Shown here: positions 1 through 8,784 of the stretch, one piece after another
How positions within the stretch are numbered: position 1 is the first letter of the stretch
Layout of the letters: each line of letters opens with the position of its first letter
Source of the DNA: Herpetosiphon geysericola
GTDB lineage: Bacteria > Chloroflexota > Chloroflexia > Chloroflexales > Herpetosiphonaceae
Direction of reading: 5' to 3'
DNA length: 64,000 bases
Assembly: GCF_001306135.1 (NCBI RefSeq)
Contig: NZ_LGKP01000015.1
Span: 62,001-126,000, forward strand
The notes under the pieces: generated by a model
What the model was told of the DNA's origin: nothing
Seen by the model: only the letters and a program-made list of their open reading frames with translations
The model's database searches: none
Program-made: the position numbers and the translations under genes

Positions 1-2
1 CT

Positions 3-68
3 GAAACTGCGCCAAAGTTGGCCTATGCCTTGCAGCGCATGCAGCAGCTTGGGGTGGAATTGAATTAA
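3..68 (+). CDS. C-terminal end of an unidentified protein (cut by window edge)
   Basis: The third frame is open from the left edge to a TAA at 66-68 and encodes about 21 residues ending in QQLGVELN. The composition (Ala, Leu, Gln) is ordinary coding sequence. A strong terminator hairpin follows within four bases, which supports this being the true 3' end of a plus-strand gene. Too little is present to name the protein. Confidence 0.5.
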   Translation, partial: ETAPKLAYALQRMQQLGVELN

Positions 69-71
69 TTG

Positions 72-111
72 AAGAAGCAGCGGCTTGCGAAATAGCAAGG
101 CGCTGCTTCTT
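72..111. terminator. Bidirectional intrinsic terminator
   Basis: AAGAAGCAGCG (72-82) pairs with CGCTGCTTCTT (101-111), and inside it CTTGC (84-88) pairs with GCAAG (95-99). The hairpin lies between two convergent genes and has A/T-rich flanks on both sides, so it could serve both directions. Confidence 0.7.
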
Positions 112-120
112 TGCTTAGAT

Positions 121-588
121 TTATTGTGCCATCGCGAAGGCACCATACAGAATCAGAAAATTAATCATAACGATTGCAGCATGCACGATTAAGCCGTTGC
201 GTAATGTGGGTTGCGAGCCAAGATCAACCGCGTTATTAAATGGCACAAAAAGCCCGTGTTCGGCAGTTTGGGCATGCGTGTGCACGCGCAACCGCAACAG
301 ATCACTGGTTCGATATGGCCCTTCGGTGTAGGCATTGCGCAGCATGGGCACATATTTTCGGCCTATGATTAACCCAATTATGCCAACAATGATTAATTCA
401 GGAAAGGGTAGCGGTAATGCTCCGCGCTGAATCAAATAGCAAAATAGCCCAAAATATTGGCCAATGCTTAGCCAACGTAAACTATGCAGCAAAAACCAGC
501 GAATCGTTGTTTTGAAAAATGCATAGCCATAACACAAGCTGATCCAGCCAATTAATCCTATTCCGAGTAGAAAGAGATAGAAGAGCAT
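121..588 (-). CDS. Small multi-pass membrane protein, function unknown
   Basis: This 155-residue protein has about four hydrophobic segments: residues 1-25, about 37-52, about 62-78 and a C-terminal helix at about 132-152. A soluble stretch between the third and fourth contains several His and Arg residues. The ATG at 588 is preceded by GAGG with five bases between. It converges on the gene at the left edge, with the terminator at 72-111 between them. I do not recognise a family. No catalytic motif is visible. Confidence 0.7.
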   Translation of the reverse strand: MLFYLFLLGIGLIGWISLCYGYAFFKTTIRWFLLHSLRWLSIGQYFGLFCYLIQRGALPLPFPELIIVGIIGLIIGRKYVPMLRNAYTEGPYRTSDLLRLRVHTHAQTAEHGLFVPFNNAVDLGSQPTLRNGLIVHAAIVMINFLILYGAFAMAQ

Positions 589-893
589 AAAAACCTCGCA
601 CTTAAGCGTAAATGTTGCTTGGCAGTCAACTATTTTCTGTACAACATACTAAATCATAGGGTTATGGATCTAGGAATAAACACCACGCTTGTTGAGCATG
701 TTGATCGACTGAAGCGTGCTGAAATTAAGTGCAGGCAGAATGATGAGGCTTGGTGGTTGGTTGGCATGGAGCGACTCTTAATCTCGACGAGGAGCATAGC
801 AAAGCCAATTTGGCTTGTCAATAGCCCATTAACCCACAGCACCCGCTCGCACGGGGCAGAGAAGGTGCTGTGGAATGTAAGCTATGCGCGAAA
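589..893. other. Gap without a convincing gene
   Basis: About 305 bases between the membrane protein and ettA. A 92-codon frame crosses it on the plus strand, but it has no Shine-Dalgarno site and its composition does not look coding. No tRNA or known riboswitch was recognised. It presumably holds the promoter of the membrane protein at its left end. Confidence 0.4.
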
Positions 894-2573
894 TTAATCG
901 CGGCGCAGCTTGCGATAGGTGATGCGATGGGGATGATCGGCGGCGCTGCCTAAGCGTTTGCGGCGGTCGGCCTCATATTCGCTGTAGGTGCCTGGATACC
1001 AAACCACTTGGCTGTCGCCTTCAAAGGCCAGCATGTGGGTGGCAACCCGATCGAGGAACCAGCGATCGTGGGAAATGATCACTGCACAGCCGCCGAAATT
1101 TTCCAAGGCTTCTTCCAAGGCGCGCAAGGTATGCACGTCTAAGTCGTTGGTTGGTTCGTCGAGCAGGATGACGTTGGCGCCCGATTTGAGCATTTTGGCT
1201 AAATGGACGCGGTTGCGCTCGCCGCCTGAGAGGCTACCGACCTTCTTTTGTTGGTCTGAACCAGAGAAGTTGAAACGGGCGACATAGGCGCGCGAATTGA
1301 CCGTGCGTGGCCCTAACTGAATTTGTTCAGCGCCCTCGGAAATTTCTTCCCACACGGTTTTTTCTGGGTCGAGCGTTTCGCGGCTTTGGTCGACATACGC
1401 CAACTTGACGGTTGAGCCAACCTCAAACACCCCACTATCTGGCTGTTCTTGGCTGGTGATCATACGGAACAAGGTGGTTTTACCAGCGCCGTTTGGCCCA
1501 ATAATGCCCACAATCCCGCCCGCAGGTAAATCGAGGGTCAGGTTGTCATAAAGTAACTTGTCGCCAAATGATTTGCTCACATCGTTGGCGCGAATCACAA
1601 TATCGCCCAACCGTGGCCCTGGTGGAATGAAAATTTCCAATTCGCCTTGGGCTTTTTCAGTATTTTGGCTAAGCAATTGCTCGTAAGCGTTAATCCGCGC
1701 TTTGCTCTTGGTTTGGCGGGCTTTGGGCGCCATATTAATCCAATCCAACTCGCGTTGGAGGGTTTTTTGGCGTTGTGATTCGGCTTTTTCTTCGTTGGCA
1801 AGGCGATTTTGCTTTTGCTCAAGCCACGATGAATAATTGCCCTTCCATGGAATCCCTTGGCCACGATCCAGTTCCAAAATCCAGCCAGCCACATTATTTA
1901 AGAAGTGGCGGTCGTGGGTTACGGCGATAACCGTGCCGGGGTATTCTTGCAAGTGCTTTTCGAGCCAAGCCACCGATTCAGCATCGAGGTGGTTGGTTGG
2001 TTCGTCGAGCAGCAAAATGCTCGGTTCTTCGAGCAACAAGCGACAGAGCGCAACCCGACGACGTTCACCCCCAGAAAGCACCTCGACTGGTGTATCTGAT
2101 GGTGGGCAGCGCAATGCATCCATGGCGAAATCGAGGCGGCTATCCAAATCCCAGGCATTCATTTGATCAAGTTTATCTTGAACTTCGCCTTGGCGTTGGA
2201 TCAGCGCATCCATTTCGTCGTCGCTCATTGATTCGCCGAATTTGGCGTTAATTTCGTCGTATTCACGTAGCGCATCGACGACTGGTTTAACCGCTTCTTC
2301 AACGATTTGGCGCACAGTTTTGCCTGCGGCTAATTGTGGTTCTTGCTCAAGGTAGCCAATGGTATAGCCTGGCGCGAGCACCGTTTCGCCTTGAAACTCT
2401 TGGTCAACGCCCGCCAAAATGCGCAATAGGCTTGATTTACCGGAACCGTTTGTCCCAAGCACGCCAATTTTTGCGCCCAAAAAATAGGATAATGAAATAT
2501 CCTTCAATACTTGCTTATTGGGCGGATGAATTTTGCTCACCCGAACCATCGAGTAGATAACTTTGTTATCCAC
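894..2573 (-). CDS. ettA: Energy-dependent translational throttle protein EttA (ABC-F ATPase)
   Basis: An ABC-F protein with two ATPase domains on one chain and no membrane part. Family members bind the ribosomal E site and gate the first peptide bond according to ATP/ADP level. Domain 1 has Walker A GTNGSGKS (about residues 40-47), LSGGE and LLDEPTNHLD. Domain 2 has GPNGAGKT, LSGGERNR and LLDEPTNDLD. The arm/linker lies between them. The start is placed at the GTG at 2573, which has GAGGTG just upstream. This gives 559 residues, the usual EttA length, and an N-terminus (VDNKVIYSMVRVSKIHPPNK) that aligns with EttA from the first residue. A longer open frame to 2708 runs into intergenic repeat sequence and is rejected as coding. 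Confidence 0.93.
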   Translation of the reverse strand: MDNKVIYSMVRVSKIHPPNKQVLKDISLSYFLGAKIGVLGTNGSGKSSLLRILAGVDQEFQGETVLAPGYTIGYLEQEPQLAAGKTVRQIVEEAVKPVVDALREYDEINAKFGESMSDDEMDALIQRQGEVQDKLDQMNAWDLDSRLDFAMDALRCPPSDTPVEVLSGGERRRVALCRLLLEEPSILLLDEPTNHLDAESVAWLEKHLQEYPGTVIAVTHDRHFLNNVAGWILELDRGQGIPWKGNYSSWLEQKQNRLANEEKAESQRQKTLQRELDWINMAPKARQTKSKARINAYEQLLSQNTEKAQGELEIFIPPGPRLGDIVIRANDVSKSFGDKLLYDNLTLDLPAGGIVGIIGPNGAGKTTLFRMITSQEQPDSGVFEVGSTVKLAYVDQSRETLDPEKTVWEEISEGAEQIQLGPRTVNSRAYVARFNFSGSDQQKKVGSLSGGERNRVHLAKMLKSGANVILLDEPTNDLDVHTLRALEEALENFGGCAVIISHDRWFLDRVATHMLAFEGDSQVVWYPGTYSEYEADRRKRLGSAADHPHRITYRKLRRD

Positions 2574-2633
2574 AAACACCTCACATCTAGACCAGATTTC
2601 ATTCGGCCTTATTGTACTTGAATTTGGGGGGAG

Positions 2634-2804
2634 TAGAACATAGAGCAAAGAACATAGAACATTAGGATTTAAGGAGAGGGGTTTGATCCATGAAGTTTTT
2701 TGAGCCACAAATTACACGAATTACACGAACTCTCCTATTAAACGTAATGGTTATTGCCAATTACTCCATCCCTTATGTTCTATGCTCTATGTTCTATGCT
2801 CTTT
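2634..2804. repeat. Intergenic repeat-word cluster between trpC and ettA
   Basis: Contains the word family GAACATAGAGCAAAGAACAT (2637-2656) and its reverse-complement form GTTCTATGCTCTATGTTCTA (2777-2796). Between them is GCCACAAATTACACGAATTA (2704-2723). The two outer copies face each other and could form an imperfect stem. The right copy ends on the TAA of trpC (2803-2805). The same words recur in other gaps of this window. Confidence 0.75.
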
Positions 2805-3621
2805 ACTCGGTTTGGCTCAAGGCGCGGACGTGGGCGGCATGATCGGGGGCGAGCACAATCGATTCGCCGACGAGAATTGCATCAACGCCCCATGCGCGCA
2901 GGGTTGGCAGCACGTCAGGGCCATGAATGCCGCTTTCGGCCACCAACACAGGCCGTTGTGGGTCGCCGATGGCTGGCAAGCTGGCGCCAACTCGCTGGGT
3001 TGTGGCAATATCGACGCTAAAACTATGCAAGTCGCGGTTGTTGATGCCAATAATTTGAGCTTGCAGCGCTTGGGCACGGGCCATTTCAGCTTCAGTATGC
3101 ACTTCGACCAAGGCTTCCATACCCAATCCATAGGTCAATGCATACAACTCCTGCAACGTTTGATCATCGAGCATGCCGACGATTAACAAAATTGCATCAG
3201 CGCCATAGACCCGTGCTTCGTAAATTTGGTAGGGATCGTAGATGAAATCTTTGCGCAACAACGGCGTAGCATAGCCTAATTTGTCGAGATGTTCATGAAT
3301 GGTGCGCAAATAGATCAGGCTGCCTTGAAAAAACCGCACATCAGTTAACACCGAAATGGCTGCCGCCCCGTTGCGTGCATAGGTTTCTGCAAGCTCGGTA
3401 GGGTTGAAATGCTCCAAAAAGACCCCTTTGGATGGACTGGCCTTTTTGACTTCGGCGATCAAACTAATTCGATCTGGTTGACGCAATGCTTGGCGCAAAC
3501 TACGTGGGGCTGGCGAGGTTCCCAATTGCTGGTCAAGCTTGGCTTGGGGAACCTTCAATTTTTGGCGTTCGACCTCGGTGCGTTTATGGGCAAAAATCTG
3601 ATCTAAAATTGTCGCATTCAT
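2803..3621 (-). CDS. trpC: Indole-3-glycerol-phosphate synthase TrpC
   Basis: Catalyses ring closure of carboxyphenylaminodeoxyribulose phosphate to indole-3-glycerol phosphate in tryptophan synthesis. It is a TIM-barrel enzyme of 272 residues with the family signatures in order: KKASPSKG (catalytic Lys, phosphate site), ISVLTD, LLRKDFIYDPYQI, IGINNRDL and VAESGI. The ATG at 3621 is preceded by GAGGTTTCCC; the open frame upstream (to 4173) overlaps the divergent pabBC gene and is not coding. No other trp gene lies next to it, so the tryptophan pathway is dispersed here. Confidence 0.95.
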   Translation of the reverse strand: MNATILDQIFAHKRTEVERQKLKVPQAKLDQQLGTSPAPRSLRQALRQPDRISLIAEVKKASPSKGVFLEHFNPTELAETYARNGAAAISVLTDVRFFQGSLIYLRTIHEHLDKLGYATPLLRKDFIYDPYQIYEARVYGADAILLIVGMLDDQTLQELYALTYGLGMEALVEVHTEAEMARAQALQAQIIGINNRDLHSFSVDIATTQRVGASLPAIGDPQRPVLVAESGIHGPDVLPTLRAWGVDAILVGESIVLAPDHAAHVRALSQTE

Positions 3622-3720
3622 TGGGAAACCTCGTGGGCTAGAAACAGCAGTGCATGGCGCTAGAGTAGCATATGGTTTAGTGCTATGCCAATTGGCTTTA
3701 TTGTTGGGAGGCAACAATTC

Positions 3721-5472
3721 GTGAGTGCGATCTATGGGCGTTTTGATTTTGCCGATGCGACTGGTCAACCCCAAGCGTTGGAGTTTCGCCAACCATTGGC
3801 GGTCTATCGGGCGACAACCAGCGCCGAAGTGCTTCCGACGATTCAAGCTGCGCAGGCTGCGGCCCAAACTGGGGCGTATGTGATTGGTTATTTGAGCTAC
3901 GAGGCGGCAGCGGCGTTTGATCCTGCTTTGGCTTGCCATGCTCCGGCGAGCTTGCCGTTGGTCTGGTTTGCAGCTTTTGCGGCACCGCAGGTTGTGGAGC
4001 CAACAACTCAACACTATCAAATCTCGGCGTGGCAACCAAGCATGGGCCTTGAGCAATATCGACAGGCAATTAGCGCAATTCATGCGGCGATTGCGCGCGG
4101 TGAAACCTACCAAGTTAACTATACTTTGCGCTTGCGTGCCGATTTCAGCGGCGATCCATTGGCGTTCTACCACGATTTACGGGCTGCCCAAGCGGCCAAT
4201 TATTGTGCCTACCTCGATCTCGGCGAGTATCAAATTCTTTCTGCTTCGCCTGAACTCTTTTTCGATTGGCGCGAGCAGCGGCTGACCACCAAGCCAATGA
4301 AAGGCACTGCGCCACGTGGACGTTGGCTCGAAGAGGATGAACGCTTGGCCCGTCAATTACAGACCTCGGAGAAAAATCGGGCCGAAAATCTGATGATTGT
4401 TGATCTGTTGCGCAACGATTTGGGGCGGGTTGCTGCGATTGGCAGCGTTGGCGTACCCCGTTTGTTTGAGCTAGAGCGCTATCGCACGCTGTGGCAACTG
4501 ACCTCGACGGTTGCCGCCAAAACCAAGCCCAACACCAGTTTGCTCGATATTCTGCAAGCGCTGTTTCCGTGTGGCTCGATTACTGGCGCGCCTAAAGTCA
4601 AAACGATGGAATTAATTCGCCAGCTTGAGGCTGAGCCGCGGGCGGTCTATTGTGGCGCGCTTGGCATGCTCCGGCCTGATGGCAGCACAACCTTTAATGT
4701 GGCAATTCGCACCGTTTGGATCGATCAGCGCCAGCAGCAGGCAGAATATGGCGTTGGCGGCGGCATAACCTGGGATTCGCAGGCTGATGACGAATATGCA
4801 GAGGCTCAGCTTAAAGCCCAATTATTGACCGAGCGCTGGCCCGAATTCGACTTAATCGAAACCTTGCGCTGGGATGGTCAAGCCTACTGGTTGTTGGAGC
4901 AGCACTTGCAGCGCTTGCAGGCTTCGGCGGCCTATTTTGGCTTTGCGTATGATCGAACGGCGCTGATTGCTGCGCTCAACCAGCATAGCCAAGCTTGCCC
5001 AACGCCTTTACGGGTGCGTTTGAACCTCACCCCTGCGGGTGAGATCGCAATTGCCAGCACGCCAGTAACGCCGACCGCCGATGGCCAAAAGGTGATTCTG
5101 GCTCCCACAGCGGTTAACTCGCACCATCGCTTTCTCTACCACAAAACAACTAACCGTAGGGTGTATGAAGAATTCACCCAACTCTCCCCCACCTATTTTG
5201 ATGTCTTGCTCTGGAATGAGCATGGTCAGTTGACCGAATTTACCAGAGGCAATGTTGTGCTTGAGCTTAATGGCCAGCGTTGGACTCCCCCAGTTAGCGC
5301 AGGATTATTAGCTGGCACATATCGCGCCGAATTGTTGCAACAACACGCTATCCACGAGCGTACTTTAGTCCTAGCCGATCTGCAAGCGGCAAGCCGAATT
5401 TGGCTGATTAACAGTATCCGAGGTTGGGTCTTAGTTGAGCTGAATACTACAGACGTTACCAATTCTTGCTAA
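3721..5472 (+). CDS. pabB: Fused aminodeoxychorismate synthase component I and aminodeoxychorismate lyase (PabB-PabC)
   Basis: A 583-residue two-domain enzyme of folate (p-aminobenzoate) synthesis. The N-terminal chorismate-binding domain carries KPMKGTAPRG (Lys about 194; the K in PxKGT marks PabB rather than anthranilate synthase), ENLMIVDLLRNDLGR and CGSITGAPK. From about residue 375 a class IV PLP aminotransferase fold begins, with the likely Schiff-base lysine in YHKTTNR (about 475), followed by TEFTRGNVV and PPVSAGLLAGTYR. The GTG at 3721 has GGGAGG (3706-3711) nine bases upstream, while the ATG at 3685 has none, so the GTG is preferred. No pabA lies nearby. It is divergent from trpC, and the roughly 100-bp gap must hold both promoters. 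Confidence 0.92.
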   Translation: MSAIYGRFDFADATGQPQALEFRQPLAVYRATTSAEVLPTIQAAQAAAQTGAYVIGYLSYEAAAAFDPALACHAPASLPLVWFAAFAAPQVVEPTTQHYQISAWQPSMGLEQYRQAISAIHAAIARGETYQVNYTLRLRADFSGDPLAFYHDLRAAQAANYCAYLDLGEYQILSASPELFFDWREQRLTTKPMKGTAPRGRWLEEDERLARQLQTSEKNRAENLMIVDLLRNDLGRVAAIGSVGVPRLFELERYRTLWQLTSTVAAKTKPNTSLLDILQALFPCGSITGAPKVKTMELIRQLEAEPRAVYCGALGMLRPDGSTTFNVAIRTVWIDQRQQQAEYGVGGGITWDSQADDEYAEAQLKAQLLTERWPEFDLIETLRWDGQAYWLLEQHLQRLQASAAYFGFAYDRTALIAALNQHSQACPTPLRVRLNLTPAGEIAIASTPVTPTADGQKVILAPTAVNSHHRFLYHKTTNRRVYEEFTQLSPTYFDVLLWNEHGQLTEFTRGNVVLELNGQRWTPPVSAGLLAGTYRAELLQQHAIHERTLVLADLQAASRIWLINSIRGWVLVELNTTDVTNSC

Positions 5473-5507
5473 TACCGCTAGCGGTACTAGGACTAAAGGT
5501 ATAGCAA

Positions 5508-5540
5508 AAAGTGGTATAACGCCCGATGTTATACCACTTT
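5508..5540 (+). terminator. Intrinsic terminator after pabBC
   Basis: AAAGTGGTATAAC (5508-5520) pairs perfectly with GTTATACCACTTT (5528-5540) across a 7-base loop. Thirty-five bases after the stop. The T run is short but the stem is perfect. Confidence 0.75.
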
Positions 5541-5767
5541 ATATTCATATAATTATGATATACGCGCGCATTTGCATAGCTAACTAGCTATTAACTGATT
5601 CACCTTTAGCGGTGATCAAAGAGAGGACTAAAGAATGCGCTTTGGGTGATAGACATAGGCTTGTTGGATAGATTAAGGTAGTACTCAGGTAATTAGCTTA
5701 ATCGCCATGTGTTGCCCTGAGAAAGCACAGATGGTCGTCCGGGTAGAACGTGTAGATGAGGTATGTT

Positions 5768-6067
5768 ATGCCAACCACAACACACCTACAACCGTCAGCG
5801 AGAACGGTTCCAGTGCCAATTCCCAAGCTGGAAGCGTCGGTTGCTGAACTGGATTCGCTCGATCCAGTTTGGCAAACCACAACTATCGTAGCTCCGAAAC
5901 TGATTGTATTGAGTCAAACAGCCCCCAAGACGCGGCTTAATGCACAAGCTATGCAAACTCAACGAAACAATTGGCGTATGGCAAATCAGCAAGCATTCAA
6001 CGATCAATTGGCATGCGCAGGCAACCCTGTTGCTCGGGCCAATTGGCGAGTGCTGCCTGAAAAGTAG
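5768..6067 (+). CDS. Small hypothetical protein upstream of terpene cyclase
   Basis: A 99-residue frame starting MPTTTHLQPS, rich in Thr, Gln, Ala and Val, without hydrophobic segments or recognisable motifs. The ATG at 5768 has GAGG seven bases upstream (5757-5760); an in-frame ATG at 5756 has none. It lies 70 bases before the terpene cyclase on the same strand, so the two may share a transcript. Its N-terminus resembles that of the cyclase only in the opening MPT. It could be a short leader peptide-like protein or a real partner of unknown role. Confidence 0.5.
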   Translation: MPTTTHLQPSARTVPVPIPKLEASVAELDSLDPVWQTTTIVAPKLIVLSQTAPKTRLNAQAMQTQRNNWRMANQQAFNDQLACAGNPVARANWRVLPEK

Positions 6068-6137
6068 AGATGAATTATTTGCTTGAGAAGCAACCAACAC
6101 AGAGTTAGGTTTGTCAAGCATTTAGGAGATTGACTCA

Positions 6138-7154
6138 ATGCCAACCCGTACTACATTGCATTACTTAGCGACGCTTATGCCCCGCGATCTTCCTGTGCTC
6201 TATTGTCCATTTCCGGCAGCTATTCATCCCGATGCGCTTGCGATTCAAGCCTCAACCCAAGCTTGGGCTGATAGCTTTGGCTTGCTTGACGATTTGGAAA
6301 CTCGGATCTCATTCAACCAACGTGGCTATGGCACGTTGATGGCCCGCGCCTATCCCAATGCCTTGGCCGAGCGTATGCCAACCATTGCCGATTGGAGCAC
6401 CAGCCTCTTTCTGCTTGATGATCAACTCGATCGTTTTGGCCGCGATCACGATGCCAGCGCCATGGCGATCCTCTTGCAACGCTTGATGAAAGTGCTCAAA
6501 GGTTCGCCAGCCAAACGTCACGATTTGCCCATTGTTCAAGCTATGGGCGATGTGACCAACCGCTTGGTGCAGGGTTCGCCAGAAGCATGGCAACATTTCT
6601 TCTTCGATTCGTTGCGCAAATCGTTTGCTGCGGTGCAATGGGAAGCCAACAACCGTGCTCAGGGCTATATTCCAACCCAAAAAACCTATGCTATGCAACG
6701 TTTGTATACGAGTGGCACGTATTTGTGCTTAGCCTTGATTGAATTCGGCAATAACGAATTTTTGCATCCTCAAGTGCGGTTGCATCCAATGGTGCGGCGT
6801 TTGTGCGAGTATGTCAATCGGGTGGTGTTCTACTCGAATGATATTATTTCGTTGCGCAAAGAATTATTAGCTGGCGATTGGCAGAATTTGGTCTATTTGA
6901 TTCACGCCCAACATCAATTGCCGATTGGCGAAGCATTAAATTACGTTGCTCGTTTGCATAACGATACGATTAATCAATTTACCCGCGAGCGAATGATGCT
7001 TGATAAGCTGGCACCGGAAATTTGCTCGCCAACGCTCTATCGTTTTGTCGATGGCTTGGCAACCTGGATGCGGGCCAATCACGATTGGTCAACCATGACC
7101 TCGCGCTATCAAACCTCAACCGAAGGCTTGCATGGCTCGCAATATTGTGCGTAG
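6138..7154 (+). CDS. Class I terpene cyclase (sesquiterpene-synthase type)
   Basis: A 338-residue soluble, all-helical prenyl-diphosphate cyclase of the bacterial class I type. It shows the aspartate-rich Mg motif DDQLD (residues 94-98), the NSE motif NDIISLRKE (234-242), an Arg at about 188 in the diphosphate-sensor position and the C-terminal RY pair (323-324). Length and motif spacing fit single-domain enzymes acting on farnesyl or geranyl diphosphate. The product cannot be read from the sequence. AGGAG lies seven bases before the ATG. A P450 occurs 51 kb away in this window, too far to call a cluster. A terminator follows, so the downstream hen1 operon is separate. Confidence 0.9.
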   Translation: MPTRTTLHYLATLMPRDLPVLYCPFPAAIHPDALAIQASTQAWADSFGLLDDLETRISFNQRGYGTLMARAYPNALAERMPTIADWSTSLFLLDDQLDRFGRDHDASAMAILLQRLMKVLKGSPAKRHDLPIVQAMGDVTNRLVQGSPEAWQHFFFDSLRKSFAAVQWEANNRAQGYIPTQKTYAMQRLYTSGTYLCLALIEFGNNEFLHPQVRLHPMVRRLCEYVNRVVFYSNDIISLRKELLAGDWQNLVYLIHAQHQLPIGEALNYVARLHNDTINQFTRERMMLDKLAPEICSPTLYRFVDGLATWMRANHDWSTMTSRYQTSTEGLHGSQYCA

Positions 7155-7188
7155 CACTTGATTGGTTGTTGAAGTAGTGTGTTGGATG

Positions 7189-7227
7189 AAGGAACTGTGT
7201 TGTGAGATATACAGTTCTTTTCTTTTT
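7189..7227 (+). terminator. Intrinsic terminator after terpene cyclase
   Basis: AAGGAACTGT (7189-7198) pairs with ACAGTTCTTT (7211-7220), with one G-U pair. It is followed by TCTTTTT, giving a clear stem plus U tract 35 bases after the cyclase stop. Confidence 0.8.
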
Positions 7228-7232
7228 AAGCT

Positions 7233-7339
7233 GCTAGAATTGTTGGGCATGTCCAGCGTGCAGTGGCTGTCAATTCTAGCGCTCAGTCGAATGATGAAGC
7301 TCGGTTTCCCTCTTGCGATGGATTGCAAGCGGGTTTTTT
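7233..7339 (+). promoter_or_regulatory. Structured leader with terminator-like hairpin before hen1
   Basis: GCTAGAATTG (7233-7242) pairs with CAATTCTAGC (7271-7280). Then CTTGC (7312-7316) pairs with GCAAG (7325-7329), extended by CCC/GGG (7308-7310 with 7331-7333) around one mismatch. T6 (7334-7339) follows. The second hairpin is a textbook terminator only 47 bases before the hen1 ATG. It could attenuate the RNA-repair operon or end a small RNA. No known riboswitch class is recognised. Confidence 0.5.
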
Positions 7340-7386
7340 GTGGTTAAATAGCCATACCGCCGAGCTGAATTTAGAGGGAGCTTCGT

Positions 7387-8784
7387 ATGGTGATGACGTT
7401 ATCTACAACCCACACGCCCGCCACCGATTTGGGTTTTATTTTACATAAGCATCCTGATCGGGTGCAGCAATTTGAATTGCCATTTGGCACAGCCCATGTT
7501 TTTTATCCAGCAGCCAGCCCTGAATATTGTCGCGTGGCCTTGCTGCTTGAGGTTGATCCGGTGGCCTTGGTGCGTGGCAATCCTGGCGGCCAAGGTATGC
7601 TCAGCCAATATGTAAACGATCGCCCGTATGTGGCATCGTCGTTGCTGAGCGTTGCGTTGGGCGCGGTGTTTTCGAGCGCAATTGCTGGAGTTTGTAACAA
7701 ACGGCCAGAATTGGTCGAGCAACGTATGCCGTTAACCGTTGAGCTGCCAGTTGTAGCAGTGCGGGCCAAAGCTGGTTTGGGCTTGGTGCAACGGTTGTTT
7801 GAACCATTGGGATATAGCGTAGAAGCAACGCCAATTGAGCTTGATCCCAGCCAAACTGCGAGCCACCATGCGTATCTATCCCTTAAATTAAGTGCCAATC
7901 TCACGGTAAAACAATTGCTCACGCACATATATGTGCTCATCCCTGTGTTGGATAATAGCAAGCACTATTGGATTGGCCAAGATGAGGTGAGCAAATTGTT
8001 ACGCAAAGGTGATGGTTGGTTGGCGCAACACCCTGAATGTGAATTAATTACAATGCGCTATTTGTGCTATCAAAAAAGCCTTGCCAACACTGCGCTTGAG
8101 CAGCTGTTGCAAGCGACCGCGCCAGAAACGGTTGAGCAAACTGAAGCTGTTGATGATGAAACAGCAACGCCCGAAGTTCGCCAACCAAGTCTACATACCC
8201 AGCGCCACACCGTGATTGTGCAGCGTTTGAAGGCAGCAGGCGCCCAACGGATCTTGGATTTGGGCTGTGGCGAGGGCAAACTCCTGCGTGAGTTGCTCAA
8301 AGATGCGCAATTTAGTACGGTGGTTGGCATGGAGTTGAGCACACGCTCGTTGGCGATTTTGCAGCAACGAGCTGAACGCTTGCCTGCGCATCAACGCCAA
8401 CGCCTCAGCTTATTACACGGCTCGTTGCTCTATCGTGATCAACGATTAAAGGGCTTCGACGCGGCGGCGATTGTCGAAGTGCTGGAGCACCTTGAGCTTG
8501 GCCATTTGGCTTCCTTCGAGCAAACAGTGTTTGGCTTTGCGCACCCGAAATTGGTGCTAGTAACAACCCCAAACCGTGAGTACAACCAATTGTTTCCGAG
8601 CTTGCCGACTGATCAGTTGCGCCACAGCGACCATCGTTTTGAGTGGACGCGAGCCGAGTTTGCCGCTTGGGCCGAGCGCGTTGCCGCAAGCTACAACTAT
8701 CGCGTGACAATCGAGCCATTAGGCCCAGAAGATGCTAACCATGGCGCGCCTTCGCAATTGGGGGTGTTTGAAGATGCAAGCTAA
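7387..8784 (+). CDS. hen1: Bacterial Hen1: 3'-terminal RNA ribose 2'-O-methyltransferase
   Basis: A 465-residue two-domain protein. Residues 1 to about 240 match the bacterial Hen1 N-terminal domain, which in this family associates with the ligase module of Pnkp. The C-terminal SAM methyltransferase domain has DLGCGEG (291-297), the metal-binding EVLEHL (E364, E367, H368), TTPNREYN (393-400) and RHSDHRFEWTR with H416. These are the Hen1 signatures that set it apart from ordinary methyltransferases. Known role: 2'-O-methylation at the broken end before ligation, so the repaired RNA resists re-cleavage. AGAGGGAG lies six bases before the ATG at 7387. It overlaps the next gene by 11 bases and is the first gene of the cassette with pnkp. 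Confidence 0.95.
   Translation: MVMTLSTTHTPATDLGFILHKHPDRVQQFELPFGTAHVFYPAASPEYCRVALLLEVDPVALVRGNPGGQGMLSQYVNDRPYVASSLLSVALGAVFSSAIAGVCNKRPELVEQRMPLTVELPVVAVRAKAGLGLVQRLFEPLGYSVEATPIELDPSQTASHHAYLSLKLSANLTVKQLLTHIYVLIPVLDNSKHYWIGQDEVSKLLRKGDGWLAQHPECELITMRYLCYQKSLANTALEQLLQATAPETVEQTEAVDDETATPEVRQPSLHTQRHTVIVQRLKAAGAQRILDLGCGEGKLLRELLKDAQFSTVVGMELSTRSLAILQQRAERLPAHQRQRLSLLHGSLLYRDQRLKGFDAAAIVEVLEHLELGHLASFEQTVFGFAHPKLVLVTTPNREYNQLFPSLPTDQLRHSDHRFEWTRAEFAAWAERVAASYNYRVTIEPLGPEDANHGAPSQLGVFEDAS

Noticed and set aside
619-897. 92-codon plus-strand frame between the membrane protein and ettA
   Set aside because: No Shine-Dalgarno site, odd composition, and it ends inside the 3' end of ettA on the other strand.
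2574-2708. N-terminal extension of ettA
   Set aside because: Would translate intergenic repeat words; GTG 2573 gives the usual family length with a ribosome-binding site.
3685-3720. ATG 3685 as the pabBC start
   Set aside because: No ribosome-binding site, while GTG 3721 has GGGAGG nine bases upstream.
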